Source: Clostridia bacterium (lineage in GTDB: Bacteria; Bacillota; Clostridia; Christensenellales; Aristaeellaceae). From it: 44,645 nt of DNA. Under the pieces are notes generated by a model. That model worked only from the letters and a program-made list of their open reading frames with translations, was not told the DNA's origin and did no database searches. Each line of letters opens with the position of its first letter. The stretch's first letter is position 1. This document shows positions 15,032-23,641 of the stretch, piece after piece. The stretch is taken from positions 1,483 through 46,127 of the forward strand of contig JAUNJB010000004.1 of the NCBI GenBank assembly GCA_030535375.1, given 5' to 3'. Made by a program: the position numbers and the translations under genes.

Positions 15032-17020
15032 TCATTTTTCGCTCTGAGGATCTCGTTTCATAAATCCCCGCCAGGTTTCGCCATCCAGGTAAACCTCCGC
15101 ATACGCCACGTCCGACCTGTATCCTTCGATGTCCCCCTCCCACAGAAGCGTCACCTTGCTTCCGGAGGGCACCTGACACACCGTTCCGCTGCGATGCACA
15201 GGATCGTCAAACAACTGTATTTCTGTCGATATTTCAACGGGCCGGTTCTGAAATCGAGCGGGCATGGTGACCTCTGCCGCCTCCATGAGCGCCTCATCCT
15301 GCAAAGCGTCAATCCAGCCCGTCCTGTATTGGCCCTTGCCGGTTTCATAGAGAACCATCAGCCAGTTCTCCTCCTTGCACAGCACGACAACCCAATCCTT
15401 GAGCGATACGGCTGCCTTTCCCTTTGCCGCCCGTGGGCTCTTTTCATCCGGCGCAACATGTACCGGACAGAGCACATTCCTGCCCAGCGCGATATACAGC
15501 GGCTCTGCGTCTGCAAAATAGTCCACACGAACAGTGCCCTGCACGCCTTTTCTAAGCTCTTCCTGGGCAGCGCTGATCTGTGCAGGATCAAACCGCTCCG
15601 CAGAACGATCGATGGCGGTAAAAAGGAGGCCGGCCGTCTGCAGCGCAGAAAAATCCGCCGCGTTCAGCAATACCTTGTCGTCAAACAGATAGGCATATCG
15701 GTTGTAGACATGATCGTTATACAAGCTCACCTTCCATTCGTCCCCGATTTTCTCCAGCATCAGGCCAAAGGTCTCATGATCCGCATCCAGGTCGCCCGTG
15801 TAGAGCGACAGCGTAGCGCCCTCATACGTTTTGTTGAAGCGGGGATATTCATACACTGCGCCCTCTTCCTGCGCATCGCTGTACATGACCACCGATCCAA
15901 ATGCCTGCTGGGGCACGATATCCGGGTTTTCCCAGATCTCCGTCCATTCTTCATTGATTCGCCGCGAATAGACCAGGCTGTTGTACGTGCCATTCACCCG
16001 CACAAGGGAAAACCGCTCATCCCCCAGCTCATTCGTTTCTGCAAGAACAACGCGCTCCGCCTCCGTATCCGCATGGATTTGCGGGGAAAGCTCCGCGCAT
16101 ACCTGCTCGATTCTCGTTCGATCCATGTGGCATTCGCCGTCATCAAAGACCATAGGCGCGCCATAATCCCAGCCGTCGAAAGGAAAGACATATTGAACGC
16201 TCCCATAATCGTCCGTCATGGTGATCGTCAGCCGATCCAAATCCACGCGGATAACCGTCGTCTCCAGCAGCTTGCCGTCCGCCTTGCGCACTTTGGTGAG
16301 CGTTTCCGTGCCGGTCGTTCCCCTATCCTGGAGAATCCCCTGCTCTGTCTGAAAGACAGGGTCAACCACGCCATCCTCATCCGGTTCCCAAGCTCTCGTG
16401 TACAAAAACCGTTCCCCGTTTTCCAGCCGCTCCTTCGTCGTATTGCCCAGCGGATAGGCATCCTCCACTATGCGCATTCTGAAGTTGCCGGCTACCGCGA
16501 ACATGTTGCTGAGCTCTCCTCCAACCGTAGCGTAGTCACTGATCGGCTCTGTCCTTCCGATGCTCTTCAGATACGCCTCAAGCTGCTCCTCAAGCTGCCG
16601 GGTGTTGTCATATTCCGAATTAAAGAACTTATTCTCAGCGCTTTGGGGCATAATCGTGGGAATCTCGCTGTAATCTTCAATTTCAAGGACACTGCCAATT
16701 GTCCATTCGCCTTCTTTACGCTTCAGGATGACCGTACACGGCCCACCCCACCCATTCTGCAAGATAAACGCGCCACCCTCAAATCCATATCCGCCCACAC
16801 TGGCAGCCAAATATATCTCCAACGTATCGTCCTTTTCCTGCATCTCCAAAATCGTATGCCCCTCCGCAAAAAACTCACTGTCAGGGTACCATGGCGCGGG
16901 CATCGTGCTGAGCAGCGCCTCATGGATCAATCCTTCCACCACATTGTCCTCCGCCATCGCAGATGCGCACAAGAGCATCCAGATGCCGAAGCATGCCGCC
17001 ACCCTTCGCCACACATTCAT
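15032..17020 (-). CDS. Large secreted protein with SH3-like C-terminus
   Basis: A 662-residue exported protein of unknown function. The signal peptide is MNVWRRVAACFGIWMLLC followed by ASAMA and a cleavage site before ED. The mature chain is long, acidic and beta-rich with no recognised enzyme motif. Around residues 505-650 there are two segments of SH3-like character (NVLCPVHVAPDEKSPRAA...VVLCKEENWLMVLYETGKGQYRTGWID and IQLFDDPVHRSGTVCQVPSGSKVTLLWEG), typical of wall- or ligand-binding bacterial SH3 domains. ATG 17020 is chosen because AGAAGGG lies about 9 nt upstream. An ECF-like promoter lies upstream and resembles the one before the secreted protein at 3530. It faces the aldo/keto reductase across a terminator. 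Confidence 0.8.
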   Translation of the reverse strand: MNVWRRVAACFGIWMLLCASAMAEDNVVEGLIHEALLSTMPAPWYPDSEFFAEGHTILEMQEKDDTLEIYLAASVGGYGFEGGAFILQNGWGGPCTVILKRKEGEWTIGSVLEIEDYSEIPTIMPQSAENKFFNSEYDNTRQLEEQLEAYLKSIGRTEPISDYATVGGELSNMFAVAGNFRMRIVEDAYPLGNTTKERLENGERFLYTRAWEPDEDGVVDPVFQTEQGILQDRGTTGTETLTKVRKADGKLLETTVIRVDLDRLTITMTDDYGSVQYVFPFDGWDYGAPMVFDDGECHMDRTRIEQVCAELSPQIHADTEAERVVLAETNELGDERFSLVRVNGTYNSLVYSRRINEEWTEIWENPDIVPQQAFGSVVMYSDAQEEGAVYEYPRFNKTYEGATLSLYTGDLDADHETFGLMLEKIGDEWKVSLYNDHVYNRYAYLFDDKVLLNAADFSALQTAGLLFTAIDRSAERFDPAQISAAQEELRKGVQGTVRVDYFADAEPLYIALGRNVLCPVHVAPDEKSPRAAKGKAAVSLKDWVVVLCKEENWLMVLYETGKGQYRTGWIDALQDEALMEAAEVTMPARFQNRPVEISTEIQLFDDPVHRSGTVCQVPSGSKVTLLWEGDIEGYRSDVAYAEVYLDGETWRGFMKRDPQSEK

Positions 17021-17063
17021 GAATACCATCCCTTCTATCATTTATTTTCCATCTCTACATTAA

Positions 17064-17092
17064 TAGACGATGAATCATGCCGTATCGTTGCA
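17064..17092 (-). promoter_or_regulatory. ECF-like promoter upstream of the large secreted protein
   Basis: On the minus strand TGCAAC (17092-17087), 17 bp, CGTCTA (17069-17064), 43 bp before the ATG at 17020. It shares hexamer pattern and exact spacing with the element at 3465-3493. Confidence 0.45.
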
Positions 17093-17160
17093 TCTTTTCG
17101 GCTTTTCTTTTTTTCATTGTCGATTACGCGTTTTCCTCGATAAACTCCCGAATTAAAAAG

Positions 17161-17199
17161 ATCATCCGGTTAAACGCTGGCGGTGCTCTGCCGAATGAT
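17161..17199 (-). terminator. Minus-strand hairpin followed by T tract
   Basis: On the minus strand ATCATTCGG (17199-17191) pairs with CCGGATGAT (17169-17161) with one G-U pair, followed by CTTTTTAATT. It lies between the transposase relic and the secreted-protein promoter, so it may have ended an older transcript. Confidence 0.5.
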
Positions 17200-17399
17200 T
17201 GCTGTTTTACACCTTAATATGCAGGCGTTTTCGGCCGCCTTCACCGTCCATTGGACGCGGCGGCACTGAATCTGGTCACACAGCATTTCACATGGGATCA
17301 ATATGGGCACTTCCTGTTGTAGAATAAAAGAAAGTTATGATAGAGGGGTTCCGTATGCCAAAATCTATGTCAGCGTACAACCGATAGCCATACAATACA

Positions 17400-17600
17400 G
17401 AAAGCCAAAGCGTTCTGGCCATAGCGTGTTTTTCATGACCGGTTTGCATTGACTTCGATTTTTGTCCGGTTCAAAAACAGATTGCAAAACGGAATACGTC
17501 CTCATTTCAGCAGCTTTCTACCGAACTGATAAAACAGGTTTTCCATGACGTCTCCTGTCAGGTGCTTGCGGATGAAGTCTCTACAATTTCATTTACAGCA
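17400..17600 (-). pseudogene. Decayed IS1182-like transposase fragment
   Basis: Translating the minus strand from about 17590 gives DFIRKHLTGDVMENLFYQF, then GRKLLK, a stop, GRIPFCNLFLNRTKIEVNANR and another stop. This matches the well-known IS1182-family transposase stretch around 'LFYQFVEKL...NLFIDGTKIEANANRYTF'. The reading frame is broken by at least two stops (for example the TGA just after LLK) and then loses similarity. Only an internal piece of the enzyme remains. The 5' side is cut off at the terminator hairpin of the aminopeptidase gene. No terminal inverted repeats are apparent. This is a relic with no activity; the wider gap 17100-17600 probably holds more of the degraded element. 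Confidence 0.75.
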
Positions 17601-17637
17601 AAAAGATGCGAGCCGGCAAGTCCTTCCCGCATCTTTT
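17601..17637. terminator. Terminator of the M18 aminopeptidase
   Basis: AAAAGATGCG (17601-17610) pairs perfectly with CGCATCTTTT (17628-17637), with T tracts on both strands. It lies 50 bp after the aminopeptidase stop. Confidence 0.8.
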
Positions 17638-17686
17638 TCATTCTCTTCTTTTTCTTAGGGCTTGTTCAGCTTATCCCGGCAGTCCC

Positions 17687-19081
17687 TCATCCGACCGGCG
17701 CGGCATCGCGCAGGAACGCGAGGTAGCACTTGTATGCCTCGTAGAGATCCGCCTTGCTGATCACCTCATACGGCGCGTGCATCGAGAGCACGGCCACGCC
17801 GGAATCGATGACATTCATGCCGTACTTGGCGCACATGTAGGCAATCGTTCCGCCGCCGCCGAGGTCCACACGGCCCAGTTCCGCCGTCTGGAACGCGACG
17901 CCCGCGTCATCCAGAATGCGGCGAATGCAGGCAATGTACTCCGCGTTCGCGTCGCTCGAGCCGGATTTACCGCGGCTGCCGGTGTACTTGTTGAAGCACA
18001 CGCCGCGGCCAAGGTAGGCGGCGTTCTTCTTTTCAAATGCGCTGGCAAAGTTCGGATCAAACGCGGCGCTCACATCGCTGGAGAGCATGCGGCTGTTGGC
18101 CAACGCGCGGCGCAGGCCCAGCTCGCTGTAATCCTCCATGCAGCTGTAAAGCTCCGCCACCACATTCTCAAAAAAGTGGGAATCCATACCCGTCGCGCCG
18201 ACGCTGCCAATCTCCTCCTTGTCCGTCAGAATGCAGCACAGCGTATACTCCGGCGTCCCCTCAAAGTCGATAAGCGCCTGCATGGACGGATAGGCGCAGA
18301 CGCGGTCGTCGTGGCCATAGGCGAGGATCATGCTGCGGTCAAGGCCCATATCGCGCGCCTTGCCGGCGGGAACGATCTCCAGCTCCGCGGAGAGGAAGTC
18401 CTCCTCTTCCACGCCGTATTTCTCCTTCAGGATGCCGAGTATGGCAGCCTTCACCGCGTCCTTTTCCTCCTCTGCGGCAGGCTTGCTGCCGATGATCAGA
18501 TTGAGCGCTTCGCCCTCAATGACGCTCTTGGCATCCTTGGTCATCTGCTCCTGCGCCAGATGCGGCAGCAGGTCGGAGATGCAGAACACAGGATCGCCCT
18601 CGTCCTCGCCGATGGCGACCGTGACGACGCTGCCGTCCTTGCGCGCAATGACGCCGTGCAGCGCCAGCGGCATGGCAACCCACTGGTACTTTTTGATGCC
18701 GCCGTAATAGTGCGTATCGAGATAGGCGATCTGCTCCTCCTCGTAGAGCGGGTTCTGCTTGACATCGATGCGCGGGGAGTCGATATGCGCGCCCAGGATG
18801 TTCATGCCCTCGCTGAGCGGACGCCTGCCCGCAATGAACATCATAAAGGACTTGTTCATCCAGTTGCAGTACACCCGGTCGCCGGCGCTCACCCTGGCCC
18901 CTTTGGCGACGAGCCGGCGGATATCCTCATAGCCGTTCGCCCTGGCCGCGCGCTCGGCGGTCTGCACGCACTCGCGCTCCGTCTTGCCGTGATCGATAAA
19001 GTCGCAGTAGGCCCTGGCAAACGCCTCAACCCTGTCAAGCTCTGCCCGGCTGTAAGCCGCCCAGGCGTTCTTTCTTTCCAT
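17687..19081 (-). CDS. M18 family aminopeptidase
   Basis: A 464-residue zinc aminopeptidase of the aspartyl-aminopeptidase (M18) family, which removes N-terminal residues from peptides in the cytoplasm. Metal-site motifs appear in order: GAHIDSPR, YGHDDRVCAYPSMQAL, TDKEEIGSVGATG, SSDVSAAFDP and the C-terminal SMHAPYEVISKADLYEAYKCY. DLGGGGTIA is also characteristic. Length fits the longer clostridial members. ATG 19081 has AAAGGA at 9 nt; the frame extends upstream to 19114 without better support. It is divergent from the asparagine synthase gene and appears monocistronic. Confidence 0.95.
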   Translation of the reverse strand: MERKNAWAAYSRAELDRVEAFARAYCDFIDHGKTERECVQTAERAARANGYEDIRRLVAKGARVSAGDRVYCNWMNKSFMMFIAGRRPLSEGMNILGAHIDSPRIDVKQNPLYEEEQIAYLDTHYYGGIKKYQWVAMPLALHGVIARKDGSVVTVAIGEDEGDPVFCISDLLPHLAQEQMTKDAKSVIEGEALNLIIGSKPAAEEEKDAVKAAILGILKEKYGVEEEDFLSAELEIVPAGKARDMGLDRSMILAYGHDDRVCAYPSMQALIDFEGTPEYTLCCILTDKEEIGSVGATGMDSHFFENVVAELYSCMEDYSELGLRRALANSRMLSSDVSAAFDPNFASAFEKKNAAYLGRGVCFNKYTGSRGKSGSSDANAEYIACIRRILDDAGVAFQTAELGRVDLGGGGTIAYMCAKYGMNVIDSGVAVLSMHAPYEVISKADLYEAYKCYLAFLRDAAPVG

Positions 19082-19128
19082 ATGCAGCAATCCTTTCTTG
19101 CTTTCAATTCGCAATGCTTTGCCCGTCC

Positions 19129-19157
19129 ATTATAATCCACTTTTGGGCCCGCCGCAA
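19129..19157 (-). promoter_or_regulatory. Likely promoter of the M18 aminopeptidase
   Basis: On the minus strand a perfect TATAAT (19134-19129) lies 17 bp after a weak TTGCGG (19157-19152), 48 bp before the start codon. Confidence 0.5.
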
Positions 19158-19236
19158 TCCATATTATCGCTTTCTTTTGCTGTCAAACGCGGGCCGCGCC
19201 GCATATCCTGACAGGGACTTGAAGGAGGCGGTCATC

Positions 19237-21084
19237 ATGTGCGGCATTTCAGGCTTTTGCAGCTTTCATCACAACTATCTCGACCAGCGGGAGGCCCACC
19301 TGCACACGCTCGTCAGTATGCGCACAAGCATCGCGCACCGCGGACACGACCAGACGGGCGAGACGCTGTATGCGCACGCCGGTCTTTCGCATACACGGCT
19401 GTCCATCCGCGATCTGGCGATGGGGCGCCAGCCCATGGTGCAGGACCGCGGCGGCGCGCCATTCGCCATCGTCTACAACGGCGAGATCTACAACGCCGAC
19501 GAGCTCAAAACGGAATTGCGCGCGATGGGCAGCACGTTCGAGACGACGTGCGACACGGAGGTCATTCTCGAGGGCTACATCCGCTGGGGCGAGGCCGTTG
19601 CCGAGCGCCTGAACGGCATATTCGCCTTTGCCATCTGGGACGGCGCCCGGGAGCGCCTGATGCTCTGCCGCGACCGCAGCGGCATCAAGCCCCTGTTCTA
19701 CGCCATTCAGGGAGACGAACTGATCTTCGGCTCGGAGATCAAGGCGCTCTTCGCGCACCCGGCGATGACGCCGGAGATCGATCTGGAATCCCTGCGGGAG
19801 GTGCTCGCCATCGGCCCCGCGCGCACGGACGGCTGCGGCGTGTTCTGCGGCGTGCACGAGATCCGCATGGGCTGTCTGGCCTTCTACGACAGGGACGGCC
19901 TGCGCGAGCATCCCTACTTCACGCTGGAGAGCCGCCCTCACGAGGACAGCTACGAAAAAACCGTGGAGCGCGTAGGCGATCTCCTGCGCGACGCTGTCAG
20001 GCGGCAGATGGTCTCGGACGTTCCTGTGTGCAGCTTCCTGTCCGGCGGGCTCGACTCAAGCGTCATCACCGCGCTGGCCTGCGAATCGCTACGCGGCACC
20101 GGCACGACGCTGGGCACATTCTCCTTCGACTTCTCGGGCAACGACGAATACTTCGCCGCCAACGCCTTCCAGCCGGAGCGCGACAGGCCGTATGTCGACG
20201 AGCTGCTCCCCCATCTCTCCGTCCGTCACACGTATCTCACCTGCCAGGAGCGGACGCTGCCCGGCCTGCTCGACGACGCGGTGACGGCCAAGGATCTGCC
20301 GGGCATGGCGGATGTGGACGCATCGCTTCTGCACTTTTGCCGGCTGGTGAAGCAGGAAAACAAGGTGGCGCTGACCGGCGAATGCGCGGACGAGATCTTC
20401 GGCGGCTATCCGTGGTTTTATCGCGCCGATCTGCTTCAGGCGGACGGTTTCCCCTGGGCCAGCGACATGACCCCGCGCACGATGCTCCTGAACGACGAGC
20501 TCTCCCGCGCGCTCGATCTGGGCGGCTATTCCCGCCGCCGCTGCGCCGAGAGCCTGGCTGCCATGCCGCGCCTGCCCGGCGAGGACGCGCGCCGCAGCCG
20601 CCAGCGCGAGATCTCCTGGCTGAATCTCAACTGGTTCATGCCCACGCTGCTCACGCGCATGGATCGCGCCAGCATGTACACCGGGCTGGAGGCGCGCGTG
20701 CCCTTCGCCGACCACCGGATCATCGAATACCTGTGGAACGTGCCGTTCGACATGAAGATGCGCGGCGGCGTAGAAAAGTCCCTGCTTCGCGACGCGATGC
20801 GCGGTCTCCTGCCCGATCACATCCTCTGGCGCAAGAAGAGCCCCTATCCCAAGACCTATGATCCGGCCTATACCGCGCTGCTCCGCGAGCGGCTGACGGC
20901 CATCCTCGCCGATGCGTCCTCCCCACTGCACGCCATCGTCGACAGGGAAAAGGCGCGGCGGTTCATGCAGTCCCCCGCACAGACCAGCCGTCCCTGGTTC
21001 GGCCAGCTGATGGCCGGCCCGCAGCTGCTGGCCTACTTCATCCAGATCGACACCTGGATGCGCCATTATCACCTGAGCGTCTGA
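19237..21084 (+). CDS. asnB: Glutamine-hydrolysing asparagine synthase
   Basis: A 615-residue two-domain amidotransferase that makes asparagine from aspartate, glutamine and ATP. The N-terminal glutaminase begins MCGISGF, so Cys2 becomes the nucleophile after Met removal; YNGEIYNADEL and CDTEVILEGY are the glutamine-site motifs. The synthetase domain starts with the ATP loop SFLSGGLDSSVITAL, followed by LTGECADEIFGGYPWF and LLTRMDRASMYTGLEARVPF. This start is set by the obligatory MCGI and AAGGAGG at 19222-19228; the frame upstream is not coding. It is followed by a separate promoter for the TSUP gene. Housekeeping biosynthesis is the simplest role; AsnB-like enzymes can also amidate wall or peptide substrates. 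Confidence 0.95.
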   Translation: MCGISGFCSFHHNYLDQREAHLHTLVSMRTSIAHRGHDQTGETLYAHAGLSHTRLSIRDLAMGRQPMVQDRGGAPFAIVYNGEIYNADELKTELRAMGSTFETTCDTEVILEGYIRWGEAVAERLNGIFAFAIWDGARERLMLCRDRSGIKPLFYAIQGDELIFGSEIKALFAHPAMTPEIDLESLREVLAIGPARTDGCGVFCGVHEIRMGCLAFYDRDGLREHPYFTLESRPHEDSYEKTVERVGDLLRDAVRRQMVSDVPVCSFLSGGLDSSVITALACESLRGTGTTLGTFSFDFSGNDEYFAANAFQPERDRPYVDELLPHLSVRHTYLTCQERTLPGLLDDAVTAKDLPGMADVDASLLHFCRLVKQENKVALTGECADEIFGGYPWFYRADLLQADGFPWASDMTPRTMLLNDELSRALDLGGYSRRRCAESLAAMPRLPGEDARRSRQREISWLNLNWFMPTLLTRMDRASMYTGLEARVPFADHRIIEYLWNVPFDMKMRGGVEKSLLRDAMRGLLPDHILWRKKSPYPKTYDPAYTALLRERLTAILADASSPLHAIVDREKARRFMQSPAQTSRPWFGQLMAGPQLLAYFIQIDTWMRHYHLSV

Positions 21085-21128
21085 CGCCGTTTCCCGCCGG
21101 ACAGGGACGCCCTAAAAAGCGCGACGCC

Positions 21129-21157
21129 TTGACAAACGCTCCGCACCTTTGTACAAT
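21129..21157 (+). promoter_or_regulatory. Sigma-A promoter for the TSUP-GtrII genes
   Basis: Perfect TTGACA (21129-21134), 17 bp, TACAAT (21152-21157), 79 bp before the TSUP start. Confidence 0.75.
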
Positions 21158-21235
21158 GAGTAGGATTTCATGTGGATTTTTAAGGCTGCGAAAGAAAAAC
21201 GCGCCCTGCCGTGATACGAAAGGAGCTTCTCCCCC

Positions 21236-22009
21236 ATGACGCTCACCGTCTGGCATTTCTTCATCGTATGTCCGCTCGTCGCCGTCGCCGGGTTTGTGGA
21301 TTCCATCGCCGGCGGCGGCGGGCTTATTTCCCTGCCCGCGTACCTGATCAGCGGTCTGCCCGTTCACACCTGCATCGCGACCAACAAACTCTCCTCCTCC
21401 ATGGGCACGACCGTTGCCACCGCGAAATACGCCCTCTCCGGCTATATTGACTGGCATCTGGCCATCTTCTGCGCCGCCGCATCCCTGCTGGGCGCGGCGC
21501 TGGGCGCAAATATCGCGCTGCTCATCAGCGACGGCGCATTTCGCGCGCTGATGCTCATCATTCTGCCGCTGACGGCGCTGTACGTGCTTCGCAGGAAGGA
21601 TCTGTTCGCCGGGGAAAACCAGCGCCGGCTCTCCTTTATCCGCACGGCGCTGCTCTCCAGCGCCATCGCGTTCGGGCTGGGCATGTACGACGGCTTCTAT
21701 GGCCCGGGCACCGGCACGTTCCTCATCCTGCTGCTCACGCGCTTTGCGCACATGGATCTGCACCGCGCCAACGGCATCACCAAGGTGATCAATCTGTCGA
21801 GCAACCTCTCCTCTCTGGCCGTCTACCTGGCCAATGCCCAGGTGCTCATGCCGCTGGGGCTGTGCGCGGGCGCATTCAGCATTCTGGGCAATTATCTCGG
21901 CTCTCGCTGCTTCACGCAGAAGGGCGCATCCATCGCCCGGCCGATCATCCTGCTGGTTCTGACCGTGTTCTTCGCGCGCACGGTGCTGGAGCTGGCGGGC
22001 GTCCTCTGA
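21236..22009 (+). CDS. TSUP family (TauE/SafE) membrane permease
   Basis: A 257-residue membrane protein with about eight helices. The family signatures are present: GFVDSIAGGGGLISLPAYL near the N-terminus and YDGFYGPGTGTFLILLL in the middle, with ATNKLSSSMGT between. TSUP proteins move sulfite, sulfonates or other small organic anions; the substrate here is unknown. AAAGGAG lies at 21219-21225. The first GtrII-like gene begins 35 bp downstream and probably shares its transcript. Confidence 0.93.
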   Translation: MTLTVWHFFIVCPLVAVAGFVDSIAGGGGLISLPAYLISGLPVHTCIATNKLSSSMGTTVATAKYALSGYIDWHLAIFCAAASLLGAALGANIALLISDGAFRALMLIILPLTALYVLRRKDLFAGENQRRLSFIRTALLSSAIAFGLGMYDGFYGPGTGTFLILLLTRFAHMDLHRANGITKVINLSSNLSSLAVYLANAQVLMPLGLCAGAFSILGNYLGSRCFTQKGASIARPIILLVLTVFFARTVLELAGVL

Positions 22010-22044
22010 CCCGCCGCCCCCTTCGACACGAAAGTGAGAACGCC

Positions 22045-23580
22045 ATGACCGCATCCTCCCGCCGAAGCGCCCGCCTGTGCGCGCTGTTCACGCTGTGCTT
22101 CTCCCTGCTGGCCCACGGATACCGCTATCTGTCCATGGGCTTTTCCGGCGACGCCATGCTGCTCACGCAGGAGGGCGAGGCCGCGTTCCAAATCGCGCTC
22201 GGCCGCTTTTTGCAGCCCGTCTATTGGATGATCCGCGGGCACATCACCGCACCGCTGACCATCGGGCTGTTCGCCACGGCGTTTTTGGCCGTATCCGCCG
22301 CCATCACCGCGCAGCTGCTTGGCATCACGCGCCCGCTGCACATCGCGCTCGTCTGCGGCGCCATGGTGACCAATGAGACGCTCGCCGCCTCCAACGCCAC
22401 CTATCTGCCGTGGACGGATGTTTACGCCCTGTCCCTCATGCTCTCTCTGCTCGGCGTGTACGTCTTCAGCCGCCGCAGACGGGGCTGGCTGCTGAGTCCC
22501 CTGTTCTTCTGCCTGTCGCTCGGGCTGTATCAGAGCTATATCACCTCCGCCGCCACGCTGTTCATCCTGCTGCTCATCGCCAGAACGCTGGACGGCGAAC
22601 GCCCCGGCGCCATCTGGCCGGATGGCATCAGGGCCTGCGTCTCGCTGGTCGCGGGGCTGCTGCTCTACGCTCTGGTGCTGCGCGCCGTCCTCGCCGTCAC
22701 GGGCACGCAGGCCTCCAACGAGTACAACGGCGTGGGCCGCGTGAGCTTTCTGACCGCCGACAAAATCCCCGCGCTCGTGCTGGAGGCATACTGCACGCCG
22801 CTGGTTTTCCTGTTCGATCTCTCCGCCGAGCCGGTCATGCCCTGGCATGCCGCGCTGATTCCAGGATTCCTCCACGCCGCGCTGTGCATAGCGGCGGCGC
22901 CGATGCTGCTCGCGGGGGCACGCCGCCTCCGGCTTCTCCCCCGGCTGACGCTGCTGTTCCTGCTGGCCGTGCTCCCGCTGGGCATGAACTTCGTGCAGGT
23001 CATCTCAGAAGGCATCGTCAGCGGTCTGATGATCTACGCGTACTTCCTGTCCTACGCGCTCGTGATCCTGCTCCTTGCGCGCACACCGGACGGGCCTCCG
23101 TCGCCCGGCACGAGGATTTCGCGCCTCTCCGCCGCCGCGGCGACGCTCGTGCTGGCCGTGATTTTATGCATCAACATCAACGCCTCCAACCAGATGGCCG
23201 TCAAGCGTGACCTGGAATACTCCGCCACCACGTCGGCCATGGCGCGCCTGATCGATCAGGCCGAACAGACGGAGGGCTATGTTCCGGGCGAAACGCCCGT
23301 CGTGATCAACGGCACGCTTCCCACATCCTCCATTTCCATGGTGCGTTCCGGCTTCGAGGAGATCTCCCTTCACCAGGGCATGCGCTACACCTACGCCGCC
23401 TCCTATGAAGACGCCACCCGCTGGTATCTGCAAATGGCGCTGGGCGAGCCGCTCTGCCTCATCGACCCCTCCGAGCCCCTCACAAAAGCGCAGCAGGCCG
23501 CGCTTGACGCCATGCCCGCCTTCCCGCTTGAGGGCTGCTGCCGCATGGTAGAGGGCTGCCTGATCATCAAGATCAGCTGA
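22045..23580 (+). CDS. GtrII-like multispanning membrane glycosyltransferase (copy 1)
   Basis: A 511-residue polytopic protein with about ten to twelve hydrophobic helices and a periplasmic-facing C-terminal domain of ~130 residues. The pattern, including FLQPVYWMIRGHITAPLTIGL, an LSLGLYQSYIT segment and the C-terminal 'AEQTEGYVPGETPVVINGTLP', fits the GtrII/Glucos_trans_II family, which transfers glucose from undecaprenyl-phosphate-glucose to surface polymers. ATG 22045 is preferred to upstream in-frame starts that overlap the TSUP gene; its ribosome site (AAAGTGAG) is weak, consistent with coupling. It is paralogous to the next gene. Confidence 0.82.
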   Translation: MTASSRRSARLCALFTLCFSLLAHGYRYLSMGFSGDAMLLTQEGEAAFQIALGRFLQPVYWMIRGHITAPLTIGLFATAFLAVSAAITAQLLGITRPLHIALVCGAMVTNETLAASNATYLPWTDVYALSLMLSLLGVYVFSRRRRGWLLSPLFFCLSLGLYQSYITSAATLFILLLIARTLDGERPGAIWPDGIRACVSLVAGLLLYALVLRAVLAVTGTQASNEYNGVGRVSFLTADKIPALVLEAYCTPLVFLFDLSAEPVMPWHAALIPGFLHAALCIAAAPMLLAGARRLRLLPRLTLLFLLAVLPLGMNFVQVISEGIVSGLMIYAYFLSYALVILLLARTPDGPPSPGTRISRLSAAAATLVLAVILCININASNQMAVKRDLEYSATTSAMARLIDQAEQTEGYVPGETPVVINGTLPTSSISMVRSGFEEISLHQGMRYTYAASYEDATRWYLQMALGEPLCLIDPSEPLTKAQQAALDAMPAFPLEGCCRMVEGCLIIKIS

Positions 23581-23641
23581 CGTAAGCCGCTGTCATCCAG
23601 GCCCCCCTGTGATCTACACAACCCGCCGAAGGAGTGCGCAT

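Noticed and set aside
17355..17620. Plus-strand frame starting MPKSMSAYNR with later open stretch
   Set aside because: It contains two in-frame stops, and the opposite strand carries recognisable transposase sequence in the same place, so the plus-strand reading is a shadow.
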